From Mesodorylaimus sp. YZB2_4 (lineage: Eukaryota > Nematoda > Enoplea > Dorylaimida > Dorylaimidae), in assembly GCA_030248295.1 (NCBI GenBank), contig JASANH010001617.1, positions 62,001 through 126,000 on the forward strand: 64,000 nt of DNA, read 5' to 3'. The notes under the pieces were generated by a model. It ran no database searches. It was not told the DNA's origin and worked only from the letters and a program-made list of their open reading frames with translations. Position 1 is the stretch's first letter. Each line of letters opens with the position of its first letter. Below are positions 42,701-53,740 of this stretch, in pieces. The translations under genes and the position numbers were made by a program.

Positions 42701-44019
42701 AGTATTCACGTATGCGATGCTCATAGTGCAGTCGAGAGCACGCTTTCAGTTGCCGAACTTCATTTGCACACGCAGCATCGTAAAAACCTCCTGAAAACAT
42801 ACAGTGATCCAGGTGGTGATAGCCATTTATCACCTCATCCATATCTCACTCGGACAAAGCAGCTCCGCGGAGGAGTGTCAGTTAAATTGGTGGGCAGTAG
42901 AAACGGGCATTCTGATGCATATAGAAATGTAAAGGATATTCCAAGAACGCAATGGGAAAGTTATATGTGCAGTCGCCTGCACTGTCAGAGGTAACGTTTG
43001 CCCCTTTTTGTATCGCGTCAGGGTCACAGATGAATGACCGCCTGATTAAAAATCCTGTGAAAGATAAATAGAACGTGGACCAGTGGGAGGATGAAACGGC
43101 CAAGAAAAAAGCTCTTGCAACCGCATCCAGTGGACTTTGACCGCTGACCACGCGGTAGATGGCAAGTGCCACTTTTACAAATGCGTTCTATTACTATCCT
43201 TCACATGTCGATGTGCATTAGTACCTAAGTCAGAGGACACAGTAGATAGAGTGGCACTCTTGCGCTTTGGCCCTCTAAAGGATTTTTAGTTGAGCCTTTT
43301 CAGCTAGAGCCCAATCGTAAGCTTTAAGCTACGGTATGAGTATGCACCGGAGCAAACCCTAACGATAAGGGAAAAGCCAGACAAAACATCGTTGACCATT
43401 CGTTGAGGGATCAAAGCACCTGAGCGAGTCCAAAAGCATGAGCCCAGACACAAGTATCTTACCGGCGAGTTTTTGTTGAAAATCAACCATCGGATGAGCA
43501 AAAAATAGTGGCGCTTTTGGCTCTCCAAGTAGCTTCGCTAGGAAAGTATCGACGACTTCGTTGGAGACGGTTGCATTTGACGGCAGCATTTTCTAAAAGC
43601 AGGTTTTTTAAACAAGAAAACCAGACATGAAAAGGGCTTACCATTAGGCGAGTTTTCTGTGCATCAGTCAACTGCTCATCCCACGTCTTTTTACTCAAAA
43701 CGTAGTTAAACACTTCAGGCTAAATAAGACAAAGAATCAGCAACAGTAGGTATAGGTTTGAGAAAAAAACTAACAACGACAAATTTTCGACTAAAATGAA
43801 TTAACAGCCAAACTCCAAAAATTATTGGACACTTACGTCCGAAATAAGTTCCTGAGGCAGTTCAAGGGTGTCTGATAATCCGTAATTCGATAGCCCGTAT
43901 CCAGAAAAGTCGCATTTGACTGAAGATGGTCCGTCCAAATTAGATTCCATCATCTGGTTTTCCACTGCACTTTCGGCGGGCATTGGCTCCAAAGCGGGGG
44001 ATTCGGATTCATGGTCCAT
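39751..44019 (-). CDS. NFRKB-like subunit of the INO80 chromatin remodeller
   Basis: Eight exons (44,019-43,837; 43,719-43,642; 43,592-43,463; 42,790-42,663; 42,599-42,436; 42,385-42,156; 42,102-42,020; 39,996-39,751) give 413 residues, phase-consistent throughout. Residues ~50-175 match the NFRKB DEUBAD region: LPQELISD-PEVFNYVLSKKTWDEQLTD, then PLFFAHPMVDFQQKL and LHYEHRIREYYGRMLKKVLIY. In the INO80 complex this domain binds and inhibits the deubiquitinase UCH37. Acidic and basic regions follow; EIKDMLKEFRRLRKTHP and LEFDDIELDDVVDRCG resemble the next conserved block. The C-terminal winged helix of vertebrate NFRKB is absent, so the protein is much shorter. Intron 7 is about 2 kb and packed with repeats, while most others are under 100 nt. 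It is head to head with the USP48-like gene. Confidence 0.85.
40050..40514. mobile_element. hAT-like non-autonomous DNA transposon rich in CCTCGA repeats
   Basis: Inverted ends TAGTGTTCGGCCGAGG and CCTCGGCCGAACACTA, 465 bp, no coding capacity. Flanks share AGGCAT on both sides, a possible target duplication. Both subterminal regions carry arrays of GACCTC/CTCGAC words, in the same orientation at both ends. It lies in intron 7 of the NFRKB-like gene. Confidence 0.75.
41100..41935. repeat. Tandem pair of ~330-bp units, the first split by a SINE
   Basis: Unit 1 (about 41,100-41,550) and unit 2 (about 41,595-41,935) share the same ordered blocks: GAGTAGAGAATCAG-AAACTGGTTC, TCGCCCAGTA, CGCTGGTGCT, AGAGCTGGTCACCTCACGG-like, then GGAACTGG-GCGGCA-GGG-C. 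The SINE at 41,206-41,335 interrupts unit 1 right after CGCCCAGTA and is absent from unit 2, so it inserted after the duplication. A tRNA-like start, GAGCCGCGGTGGCTAAGCTGG, stands at 40,955, suggesting the units derive from another SINE. Confidence 0.75.
41206..41335 (-). mobile_element. tRNA-derived SINE, internally shortened copy
   Basis: Minus-strand copy of the 4,782-4,962 family: tail ATGACATGAC, the body with CCCTCGCGTGCGC, B-box-like GGTTCCACTCC and A-box-like TGGCTTAGCGG. The stretch between the boxes is shortened. Confidence 0.8.
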
Positions 44020-45547
44020 ATTAGATTTGTTGATTGAAAATCTCAATTTGGTCAGTCAAGCAGGAAAATAAAATTGAAATATCTAGTTACGTAGGTACTG
44101 AAAAATTCGATCCTACGTAACTCCTACACCCTGATCCCTAAGACACTGTAATTCCCCGCACACAGCAGACAACGGGTAGGACGAGCAATGGGACAGCGGG
44201 AGCATGAATTTACTGAAAGCACCTATTGAAACTGCATTGTATTGGACACGCATTAGTCACCTACTAGCCGATCTGGATGTGTATCTTAGTAGATATCAGA
44301 CTAGCCGCGAGACTGCCAAGTCTGATATTTACTACAGCAACCCTTCTAAAAATCTGTACTGTATCATGTATACACCAGGTTACCAGGGTCACACTAGTGA
44401 CTAGTATGTATGTATTTCGTTGTACCAGACTTTTGGAGCAGAAATAAAGCAGAAAGAAAACACCGAAATAAGAAGAAAGGAAGTGCTGGGTTAGTTTTCG
44501 CATATACTGTATACTGTCGGGCTGCCAAAGGTTTTCACTCTTGTAAGCGCCCAAAAGCTTGGGTGACTGGCCATTGCCAAAGTGAGAATTGCTTTAGCGC
44601 GAATTCAAAGAAACCGCAGAGAATGTGGAAGATTCCAACAGGCGTTGAACATAAATGTAGTATTAGCAGTCCGCGTACTGTGTGTCAGCCGTGTGCGTCG
44701 GTACCGCCAATCCAAACAGCTGGTGATCAACACTCAAGTCTATTGGTGTGCCCTCGTAGAAAGTGCCGCGGATGACCCCAGACCACACAGTACCTCCTTT
44801 GATTGCTGACATGCAACCAGCATACTGTAGGCTCGATCGTGGGTCGATTGACGCCCCAGATGCCAAAGGGTAATAGCCTAGAGCCAGGCTTGCAAGGCCA
44901 GCGACGAGCTTGCTAACTCGTCAATCCCAGTCGGAATAGATCTGCGGCCTTCTCGCCAAGATTTCTGGACCAATCACTTCTGAACAATTGACTAAAGAGC
45001 CACCGCAGCTCTCATCAACAGGCGCGGTAGCTGCCTGTTTAGCCCAGCCACACAGACGCGCGATGTTAAGCGGGCAACTTTGCTCGTCCATAACTCGACA
45101 ATAAACCAACAAAAGGCACAAAATTTTAGGAGTGAGCTATGTTTGCCATGGCCAATGATCACGCGAAATTTCATTCAAAACGGTTCTGCCATTCTCGAGA
45201 TCCAAAATGCACGTTTTGCTGTTCCAGGGGGGACGACGGAAGACGACGAAGTACTGAAATCACGTCTACAGCAATAACCACTTAAGCTACAGACAAAAGA
45301 GTTGGTTTTTCTGAAAGCTCTCATAGCGCGAATTATTCTTTTGGGGGTGTGATTTTTAGATTCGAGCTAATCAATTTTTTTATGCTGGTTTTTAGCACAA
45401 ATACCACCAGCAGGTGAAGTATTTTTGTTAGCCGTGCGGCGCATACGCGCTGTTTTATGAGTTATTAGCCGTTGTTAGCTGTTTTATGGATTAGAGCCTA
45501 TCACACTAGACATTTACAATGGAAATTAGACGCGAAAAAGTATTGGT
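44020..45547. other. Intergenic upstream of NFRKB, nothing recognised
   Basis: Short overlapping frames only (for example 44,410-44,775). No motif. Part must be the promoter region of the minus-strand NFRKB-like gene. Confidence 0.4.
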
Positions 45548-46316
45548 ATTTCCAAAAAAAGTCCGTTATCGACAACAAACGGTTAGCCCAGCCACCGTAC
45601 TCTGACCAAATGGAAGGCGAGACTAGGTTGGCTGGGCTCCCTCGGCGACAATTGTAGGTTGAGGTGATCAAGTATGCCTCGTACTGCATGTCTTGGAAAA
45701 AAGTTCTTGCCTACTCCTGCATTGAAGCAACATGCCACAAGCACTGGGTGATTGGTTGGTACAAGCGAAAAAGGGCACTTCCGCAAGAGTACCTGATATA
45801 CATAGCTGTTAGTACAGCACCTACCCTAATCGACAATGCTTTGTTCAACAACGAGCTGTTCAATCGCAAGCCTGTGCACATGATGACTCATCGATTCGCG
45901 GCTACTTTACCTCTCCAGGAACCAGGGTATTTCACCTTTCCAGCTCGCATAACTATCACCCGCATGCTCAACATAAAAGTTATGCCATATCTGCATGTAC
46001 AATGCCGCTTTACAACGACAGTGGCCTCTGGCTCTGCAAGCCCGCCACTGTGATGAGTTGATCCTGGGCCCTGACCACGACATACTTTATTTGGTGGATA
46101 CGCACTACACACCATCAAAAGTTCAGCTAGCATCGTCGAAATTAGTACGGAAGCAGCCATTCCGTGATGCATTAGATACTATATCATTCACAGAAACGTA
46201 CTCGCAAGCATGCGTCGCCGAGGGAGCCCAGCCAACCTAGTCTCTCCTTCCATTTGGTCAGAGTACGGTGGCTGGGCTAACCGTTTGTTGTCGATAACGG
46301 ACTTTTTTTGGAAATC
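45548..46316. mobile_element. Foldback-like element with ~100-bp inverted arms
   Basis: 45,548-45,649 and 46,214-46,316 are inverted copies over about 102 nt with very few differences (for example GAAGGCGAGAC against GAAGGAGAGAC). The outer ends start at ATTTCCAAAAAAAG; the inner ends are GGCTCCCTCGGCGAC. The 560-nt loop has one 129-codon frame (45,664-46,053) without motif. High arm identity implies recent origin or gene conversion. No transposase seen. Confidence 0.8.
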
Positions 46317-46803
46317 CTATCCTGCGTCAGACAGGCCATGGTGTCGTTATGGGCTGGGATTAGGGCGCGGCGTTCGCGCCCCAAGGATTTATTCGAGGGG
46401 AGTCTGGCGACTGGCGCCTTGAATCAAGAGGCGATAGGGCCAAAATAGCAGCGGTCGTTGGAACAGAGAGGGCGGCCAAGTTCAATCCAGTGCAAGACAG
46501 TTTTCGCGCTTCCTAGCCTACCAAAGGAATCCAAAGTGCAAAAAAAGCAGCCCAGATCGATCGAAATTCGCACAAAACTTTCTGTAGCTGATTGTGGGAC
46601 CTCGCGCTCGGCAAAATGATTTGAACCAACGAGCCGTCGTTAGGCGAGCTATGCAAGTGCAATGTATGAGAGAGGAGATAGGATAGGTAGGTACCTACAT
46701 AGGAGTCTAAGCCTATGCTAGGCAGTGTGCAGTACGCAGATTATTGGATATCCACGCGCAGACACACTACCTTGCTTCCAGCTCGAGTGCGGTCGTTTCG
46801 AAG
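46317..46803. other. Upstream region of the USP48-like gene
   Basis: About 490 bases. The coding frame is open from 46,744 but without ATG until 46,804, so the left part is 5' untranslated region or promoter. No clear TATA box. Confidence 0.4.
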
Positions 46804-49045
46804 ATGGATCGGCGCGGGCCACGACCAAACTTGGAACATCAGCGCCCAAAGGCTTACCGGTACGCACGGACGGACGGCCAGTTTCACCAAACGGAAGCAG
46901 AACATACGCGACTTCCAACTCGCAGGACTAAATGCCTCGACGATGAATGGAGCGACTTTGGCGACCCATCTATCGAGACTCAAGAATCGATGCCAGATCG
47001 CGTTGCACTGAATTCTGTGCGTCCATCGATTCCCGTCGTCCATCGGAATCAACGAAAACAGCAGTTCTTCCGCCAACTGATGAATTTGGGCAAAGCGTGC
47101 GTCCACGACCAATGTTCCGCCAACAACGAATACGATCCCTTCTGCGTGTGCCGATTGGAATCCCGTGAACAATTGTCCCCGAAAATGGCCGATCGAAGAT
47201 CTGTAAGTGCTCCTTGGTTTCGTGTAGTCAGCTTGTTTTGGCTTAGCGCGAAGCGCCCGTTCGATACGTACTCGTACGTACTTCATCGAAGTGTTCTTCA
47301 GGGAGTACCAGCCGGCTTGCGCAATCTCGGCAATACGTGCTACATGAACTCGTACCTTCAAGTAAGTCACGATATTTCTTAACTTCCCACTTTCCAACTG
47401 CCCTTTTTAGACGCTGTTCCACATACTTCCAGTTCGAAGGATCTTGTACGAATGGAGGATGCCGGAACCCGACAAGCGCGACCCGAGCAAGAAGTACGAG
47501 CTCGCGAAAGAACTGCGCGATCTGTTCGTTCGAATGCAGTCCAGCAGGCAGACGTCGGTCACTCCGCAATCCTTGGCCAGAACGACTGGTCTGAACGTGG
47601 CGTTGCAGCAGGACGCTCAAGAGTTCCAGATTCTCTTCCTGGACTGGGTCGATAGTGTGCTCGCGGAACGGCCGGGGGAGGAAAAGCTGCAATGCTTGTT
47701 CAAAGGCAGGATACGATCCACGATCAGGTAAACATTTTTATCCTCGGGTGACAGCACAGCCAGCTCTCCGTTTAGGTGTCGTGTGTGCCGCGCGGAGTCG
47801 GAGAACGAGAACGACTTCTACAACCTTACACTGCAAGCCAAGGGCGTCGAAAATCTCGAACAAAGCATGGGGCTCTTTTTTGCGGTAAGTCAGTTCTTCC
47901 TGATTCCATCAGTCCTCTTCATGTGCGCTCTTTCAGGACGAAGACATCGATGGCTACCACTGCCAGAACTGCGGCCAGCTGAAGGACGCGGAGAAGCGAG
48001 CGAGGCCAGTCGCGTTGCCTCGGTTCCTGAACCTGCACTTGCTTCGATACCACTTTGACAGGTAACTTTACAGGCCGCCCTGACACCCAGCTTGAGTAAT
48101 CTTCAGCTTCTTTTCGCGTGTTTAGAGCGAGGAATGCGCAGACGAAGCTGACGCACCCAGTCGCATTCCCAAACATTCTCAGCCTCCGCAACTTCCTGAC
48201 CGAAGAACAAGTCCGTGAATGGGGCGAAGACGGATGTCGGTACGAGCTGATGGCCATCCTGATCCACTTGGGCGGCGCGCAAGGCGGCCACTACTTTGCC
48301 CGAATCCGAGTGGCGTCTGATGCCCGTTGGTATACGTTCAACGACGAGTGGGTCACCCCGTACGCCGACGAGGGTAGGAGATCATGCGAGACTAAAAGGG
48401 CTTCTACGACTTTCTCTCTTTGTAGACCGAGATGCTGATGCCCGCGATGCGTACTTGTTCGTGTACGAGAAGACGAGGGACGTGGAGCGCAACGTGCAAG
48501 AACCCGCCCTGCCCAAACACGTCGACGTTCCTGAATACGCCCGAGGGGGCAACTGGCGAGTGCCAGCGTTGAGGCAGCGCTACGACCAAGGCCTGCAGGG
48601 AGTCCAGAAGTTCTTGAAGTGCCTGAAGGTGCAAGATGGTGAGTCGACCTAGTCTGCCTTGCGAATAAAATCCGCTGATGGGGTCGCTCTCTCTACTGTA
48701 GACTCTGTGATCCTGTGGTTGCCCACCGACTGGCTGGCCGACGTTGCCCGGTCGATCAAAGACGGACCACCAGAAACAACCATTGAAGCCCCAGACATGA
48801 ACCGACATCTGTGCATTCACGGCTGCTTGGCGAATTTCCATGGTCTGAAAGCAGTGAGTTCGGTCGGAGCGGAAGAGCTGTTTGACACGTTGGCTGTGGC
48901 CCCTGTGCCGTTCTTCGGCGGCGGGTAGGCCTCTGCTTTGCTTCGTGTTCGATCTATAGGCCTCGAATGTTTCCCCTTCAGATCCATGTTCTGCGCTGAA
49001 TGCGTCGATGGGACTGGCAAGCGCAGTGACTTTTTCTACGGGTGA
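46804..49045 (+). CDS. Ubiquitin carboxyl-terminal hydrolase, USP48-like
   Basis: Nine exons (46,804-47,202; 47,302-47,361; 47,411-47,727; 47,776-47,884; 47,937-48,061; 48,126-48,373; 48,426-48,638; 48,702-48,924; 48,982-49,045) give 585 residues. The Cys box is GLRNLGNTCYMNSYLQ (active Cys), followed by QQDAQEF; the zinc ribbon has CRVC and CQNC pairs; the His box is GGHYFARI with WYTFNDEWV behind it. All catalytic elements are present, so it should cleave ubiquitin from proteins. An N-terminal region with RKQQFFRQLMNLGKACVHDQ precedes the catalytic domain as in USP48. The C-terminal part (SVILWLPTDWLADVARSI...HGCLANFHGLKAVSS) is DUSP-like; the long ubiquitin-like end of vertebrate USP48 is missing. 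The ATG at 46,804 is the first in frame. A decayed copy of its 3' end is at 1-755. Confidence 0.93.
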
Positions 49046-50269
49046 TTCGTGACATGTTCTGTGATGGCCTCGTTTTCGTGTAACGTCATCTTTGTTGTGT
49101 GTGGTTCTGTTGTCCTTGTCGTCAAGTCGACCACATCCGCACGTGCCTCGAAGTCGAACAGCCATGGTGTCTTTTCTGGTCTCGCTAGGATGAGTCTCAA
49201 GGGGAGTGCCAAGGACAGCCGTTCTGACGTGCCTTCTGTATCCAATTGCTATTGATCATCCACGAGTTTTTATGCGTTTACTTTCGATGACTGCGAGGGT
49301 TTTAGTTTTCAATATTGGTGGGTCGTTACGGCGCTGTAGGGTCCTGACAATGATCGCGCTCCTGTGCTCGGTGGCTATCGCACAAAGGCGCAAGAAGCGG
49401 AGCACTAGACACAGTGAATACCGTATGCACTGGACAGGGCGCATGAAAGCATGAGGCACATATGTGCATTAACTGGCGCAGGTACACCAGTACCTGTTGT
49501 GTGTGTGCGCTGTGAGATTCTCATTATAAGGTCTGCAGAGTTTAGCTTTTGCTTTTGAAATCCACCCATGCTAATAGCGCCAGCTGCAATGCCTTTTTTC
49601 AGCTTATGCAAACCTTGAATCATTGCTCGGTCACTGCTCCGTGCGCTTCGATAATACAATATCACATTGTGAGTAGGTATCTACGGGCCCTGATTAGACG
49701 GAAAACCACAACACTGTCAACTGAAAGCATCATGTTCTACCGTTTGCACCAGTGAGGGATAGGGTACAGTCTGCTAGACGAGAGAAGTAACAGGTGGTGT
49801 ACTACTAAGGATAAGACGGAAAGCTGACAAGCACTTGAATGGTCCCCGTGTGCGCTATGATGTACTCTGCACTTCCATACTACAGGAAGAGCCTGTGGCG
49901 CGACGCTTTCCCTCACGATCAGGGTATGCTACTGGAAACAACATCAGAGGACACGCTTAGCACTCAGGCCGTGTGGCACAGTGCTAAGCAGTGAAAAGAA
50001 ATGCCAAGATATGTGCATACTGAAACTGATGCCTGACTGTACGTATGACTTGTGTTGATGACATGTCTTCCAGGAAAACAATAAAATAAAGGGTGTTATT
50101 AGCTCCAGCGCGAGGATAGCATCACTGTGCACGTATCTACAGTAAGTAACGTGCAGGTAGGCATGTACCCACCGTACATATCTCCCCCACCCATCACAGT
50201 GATTTAGATGCGGAGTACGTGCACAACGTATATCAGGTTCTAAAAATAAAAACTTCCTCCTTTAGTCAT
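49046..50269. other. 3' flank of USP48-like and intergenic, nothing recognised
   Basis: 49,046-49,560 is the part copied at 241-755; its conservation there shows only shared descent. The rest, to 50,269, has no supported feature. Confidence 0.45.
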
Positions 50270-50508
50270 GGCTCGGTAGCTCAGTTGCAGGGGCGTACAC
50301 AGGACTCGAGGTAGGAGGTGCTAATCAAAGAGGGTCAAATTTTATACAAATTTTAGGATTTGTGCTATGATGGCAATGATGGCAAAACGCGTGCAGCTGA
50401 CACACTTTCTGGGTTTTTGCACCCTTGCACCACCTCGGGTACCCGCCAGAGTTGGTTAGAACGTGGTGCTAATAACACCTAGGTCCATGGTTCGATCCCG
50501 TTCGGCCA
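50270..50508 (+). tRNA. tRNA-Ile(AAT)-like gene split by a transposon, probable pseudogene
   Basis: The left part GGCTCGGTAGCTCAGTTG (50,270-50,287) is a tRNA 5' half with A-box; the right part from 50,450 (AGTTGGTTAGAACGTGG, then TGCTAATAACACC with anticodon AAT, then GGTTCGATCCC B-box) is the remainder. Joined, they read like an Ile tRNA with an anticodon stem TGGTG/CACC-like and T-loop TTCGATC. Between them is a 162-bp insert. The 3' acceptor strand is two bases short and pairs poorly, so the gene was probably already damaged or part of a SINE. Confidence 0.65.
50288..50449. mobile_element. hAT-like MITE inside the tRNA D-loop
   Basis: 162 bp beginning CAGGGGCGTAC and ending GTACCCGCCAG, imperfect inverted ends with the CAG-GGCG start common in hAT elements. 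AGTTG is present on both sides (50,283-50,287 and 50,450-50,454), part of a target duplication; an 8-bp version CTCAGTTG/CAGAGTTG would have two mismatches. No coding capacity. Confidence 0.65.
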
Positions 50509-50767
50509 ATTTTTTGCAAATGCTGTCTTTTAAGGAGATTACATTATCCATAATATTGTCATAGTCTAATACGTCTATGACAATATGATACTTCTAACAT
50601 ACGATCAACAAGAAAGTTATTTTTTAAAAACTTTTTGAAGGCTCTGTAAACAGATTCTTTCAGTCCCACAATTTCAAAACAGTACGAATTTCAGACAGGG
50701 TCTTCTTCGAACTGAAATTTTGCATGCGTGCCAATGAGACTACAAAGGGCTTTACTAAATGTGGTGA

Positions 50768-50914
50768 CTTAAGCCCGAAGTATAGTTCGATGCGATGCGT
50801 CAAATAAGCGTGCGATGCGACACTTTTGGGTCAAATGACAATGTAAAAAGGTGCCTGAAACGTCGCATCGCAAGCTTATTTGACGCATCGCATCGAACTA
50901 TACTTCCAGCTTTA
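50768..50914. mobile_element. Short hairpin MITE, copy 2
   Basis: About 147 bp, with ~50-nt arms that are inverted copies of one another: TTAAGCCCGAAGTATAG at the left and CTATACTTCCAGCTTTA at the right, and the inner GATGCGTCAAATAAGC-TGCGATGCGAC arms. Same family as 15,885-16,000 but with longer arms, so that copy is probably the shortened one. Confidence 0.9.
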
Positions 50915-52236
50915 TAGTAGCTCTAACAAACAGCATACGGAGGGAGTTCAAAAACTTCGTAGCCTGAGTAACTTCCGTTTGAGCTGCAGCAGTGAAATTT
51001 GTACCTTACACTGCCACACATCCCACTAGAACCTGCTAAAAAAATTGCTATTGTCCATAGACGCGTTCTTGAAATATAGTCATTTATGTGGAGGAGGGTC
51101 AGAAATCCACGACCTGGCTCGCAGAAATCACTACCTATTCGGAAAACTCAAAAAACTTTTATGCGGACAGATTTTTGAGTGATAAGGAAATAAAATCGGA
51201 GACTGAAGCGCTTTATGAGGGGTGTGAGTAATCCTTTTTTTAACTGGTATTCACGCGTTGCACCAAGGCTTAAACAAGTGCTTGGGTCTTGGGGATGTCA
51301 TGTCGACAAAAAATAAGTATGGCATTGTACAGTTTCAAGTTTTAAACTCCCCTCGTACCTGCCACTTTAAATTGCGATTACATGCAACCCGTCTGAGATA
51401 GTAGTCTTTGGCTTCTAAGTTTTCTTAAAGTTTTTACGAGACTTGTACGGTGATCGATGTCGTCACGTTATCATCAGCACCGCAAACATGTTCGGTGGAG
51501 GCTAGGTTGCAGGTAAATAACACACTGTATGAATGATGAGTGGGAGGGTTTACCAAGGAGTTGGGTTTACGAGCGCTTTACGGCCAATATGCTTTAGAGC
51601 CTTTGGTTAGTACTTTATATTTCTCAACATCAACCAAAATTGCACATCTTATTCGAAAACCAAAGCAATCCAGTAGGGGATTATACACCCTCGCTTGTCT
51701 CAACGTGCACCCTAACCACACAAAGATCATCGTCATTCTTCGGCGATTCAAGCTCGATCGAGGTCTATCCTAGGTTTATTTCGCCACTTGGGGAGTTTGC
51801 TGTGCTGAGTGAACCCATTCAAGTCCGCTGACAAGGGGTCTGCTTGGACGAAATGCTTGAATACCCCAAACTTCTGAGCCCAAGATTCACGTGAACTGCC
51901 AGTGAGTACCAGCCCATGTAAAGAATCAATGCTTCCTCTCCCAGCAGCTCTGTTCGACAATCTGGGTGCCATCCACACCAGCAGATGACGAAACTGAGAA
52001 TTTTGTTCTATCGTTCACGGTCATCACTCGTGGAGCCCTTATATTTCAGACAATGGCGTGGCTTTTTTAGTCTGCTTTACACTTTGCATCACTCGAACAC
52101 AGTTTGAGGTTTCAAAGACGTCGCATTGGTTTGGTCCCGCAGCGTTCACTTATCATCTATCAGTAGTCTATTTGAAGTGGCCAACAGCCAGCGGTCGACG
52201 AGAGGCGACCAACGGAACAAGAAAAGACTCGAAACA
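50915..52236. other. Intergenic, nothing recognised
   Basis: Open frames at 51,540-51,773 (+) and 51,978-51,748 (-) overlap and lack motifs. The right end holds the promoter of the next gene. Confidence 0.4.
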
Positions 52237-52853
52237 ATGAGCAGTATTCAGAAACAAAGCTTACGTGAGGCTGCAGAAGTGAAGAAGATGCAAGGTTAGT
52301 TGGGCGTTGATTATTCGCTTGGGTGAATGATATATTTTAGGTTCTGGGCCAGTTCCGGTGCATAAATCACTTCGTGAGGACTCGCGATCGTCGTCTCCTG
52401 CCAGTACCCGTTCTCCGCCTACCATGATCATCGGTAAGAAGCACTCTCGATCAAATCCGGAAGACGGACATCGAGTGCGGTTCAGTCCGGTCGCTCGGGT
52501 CAAACTGATTCCGTCTGATCAATTGCCGCCTCGCCCAGTGCATATGGAAAGGTCCGTCTCCAATCCAAAGCGCCGTCTCTGGGTGGTAAGTACTGTACAG
52601 TATTTCTTCTCGCATTTTGCTTGACGTATCGAGGCTCTCGGCTGTCTTGTTCCAGCTGCATCGTATGTGCCAAGTCGGAGGACGATATTTTCCGAATCCT
52701 CGCAATCGTCAGGAATCAATCGCCATAGACCCCGATACACCTTGGCCATCCAAATGGGGCAAGCCGCCACCACCTCTAGTCTTGGTTCCTATGAAAGAGC
52801 CGGTCGAGAACGAAAGCTTCAGCGAAGACACGCTAAGTGTCAATCAGAAGTGA
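52237..52853 (+). CDS. Orphan small protein with an RVxF PP1-docking motif
   Basis: Three exons (52,237-52,294; 52,341-52,585; 52,656-52,853) give 166 residues; introns are 46 and 70 nt. The chain is polar and Ser/Pro-rich (DSRSSSPASTRSPP) with GHRVRFSPVARVKL, where RVRF followed by Ser-Pro is the classical RVxF docking site for protein phosphatase 1, with basic residues before and a phosphorylatable Ser after. The last exon has WPSKWGKPPPPLVLVP, a Trp/Pro segment that may be a second contact. The protein is likely mostly disordered. A role as a PP1 regulatory subunit is an inference from one short motif. No known family recognised. Confidence 0.72.
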
Positions 52854-53740
52854 CAAAATCAGTGTGTGCCTATTTTCTGCTGCCCTAACAAAGCCTTGCT
52901 TGTACTTGTGTAGGATTTCTTCGTTGTGCGATTGCGTCAGCGTTTCATTGAGTAAGCATTCATTCAACGCAGACACGGTCTTTTTTTCCTGCTTGTAATC
53001 CTTTGAGGAAAACATGGAGCGACAATGTTAGGGCCCACGTGACGACAATTAATTCCTTTAGACACCTTCGCCACTGCTTACATTTACGACATGCGCCTGA
53101 ATTCTAAACTAGTGTCAACATGCAAACTCGTGTTTCCTAAACATCGTCCTAATGGCTGTCTCGCTAAACAGCAGTCCATCAAGAAGCTTCTAGTAAACAT
53201 GACAGGAACCTTCCACACGCACTGAACTTATGGCGGGCATTAAGCATAGGAATTCTATTCTGCTGTTGGCTAGGACCCAACTTCGTCTAGTCTTACCATC
53301 CCCGCCTCGAGACTGCGTCGAAATCTGACTCACTTGCACCACACGCCCTTATCAGCCAATTGACGAAAATCACGCCACCCGAGACAGTTGTTAAGAAGAG
53401 TCATAAACCTTTGACGTGGCAACACGTGGTTCCCAGAACTGCCTCCAGGCAATGCATTTTTGACAAATAAAAAATAGCAATTTGAGATGAGCACGTTATT
53501 AGTCGACCCATAGAGACGCCATTACATAGCTAACTCGTGCCAAGCTGCATTCTTAACCTGACTAGTCCTTGATGAGGGACGTCATACGATATGGCCTCGT
53601 TTATGTCACCCCATCGTCGACGTGCCCTGCCTCATATCTCAAAGTTAAACGCCTCCTCCCTCGGTTGTTATAAAAGCGCAGCTACAAGGCCACGTGGCCA
53701 GTCTTCAAAGACGACCCTTTCTGAATAGTCTCAAAGTAAA
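52854..53740. promoter_or_regulatory. Intergenic region with TATA box of the PLA2 gene
   Basis: TATAAAAG at 53,669-53,676 lies 65 bases before the ATG of the phospholipase gene, with GCGCAGCTACAAGGCC downstream where transcription should begin near 53,700. The rest of the gap shows nothing recognised. Confidence 0.65.

Noticed and set aside
46741..47397. 218-codon minus-strand frame opposite USP48 exon 1
   Set aside because: Shadow of the USP48 coding strand; no motifs of its own.
48404..49165. 253-codon minus-strand frame opposite USP48 3' exons
   Set aside because: Shadow of exons 7-9; crosses introns of the real gene and has no motifs.
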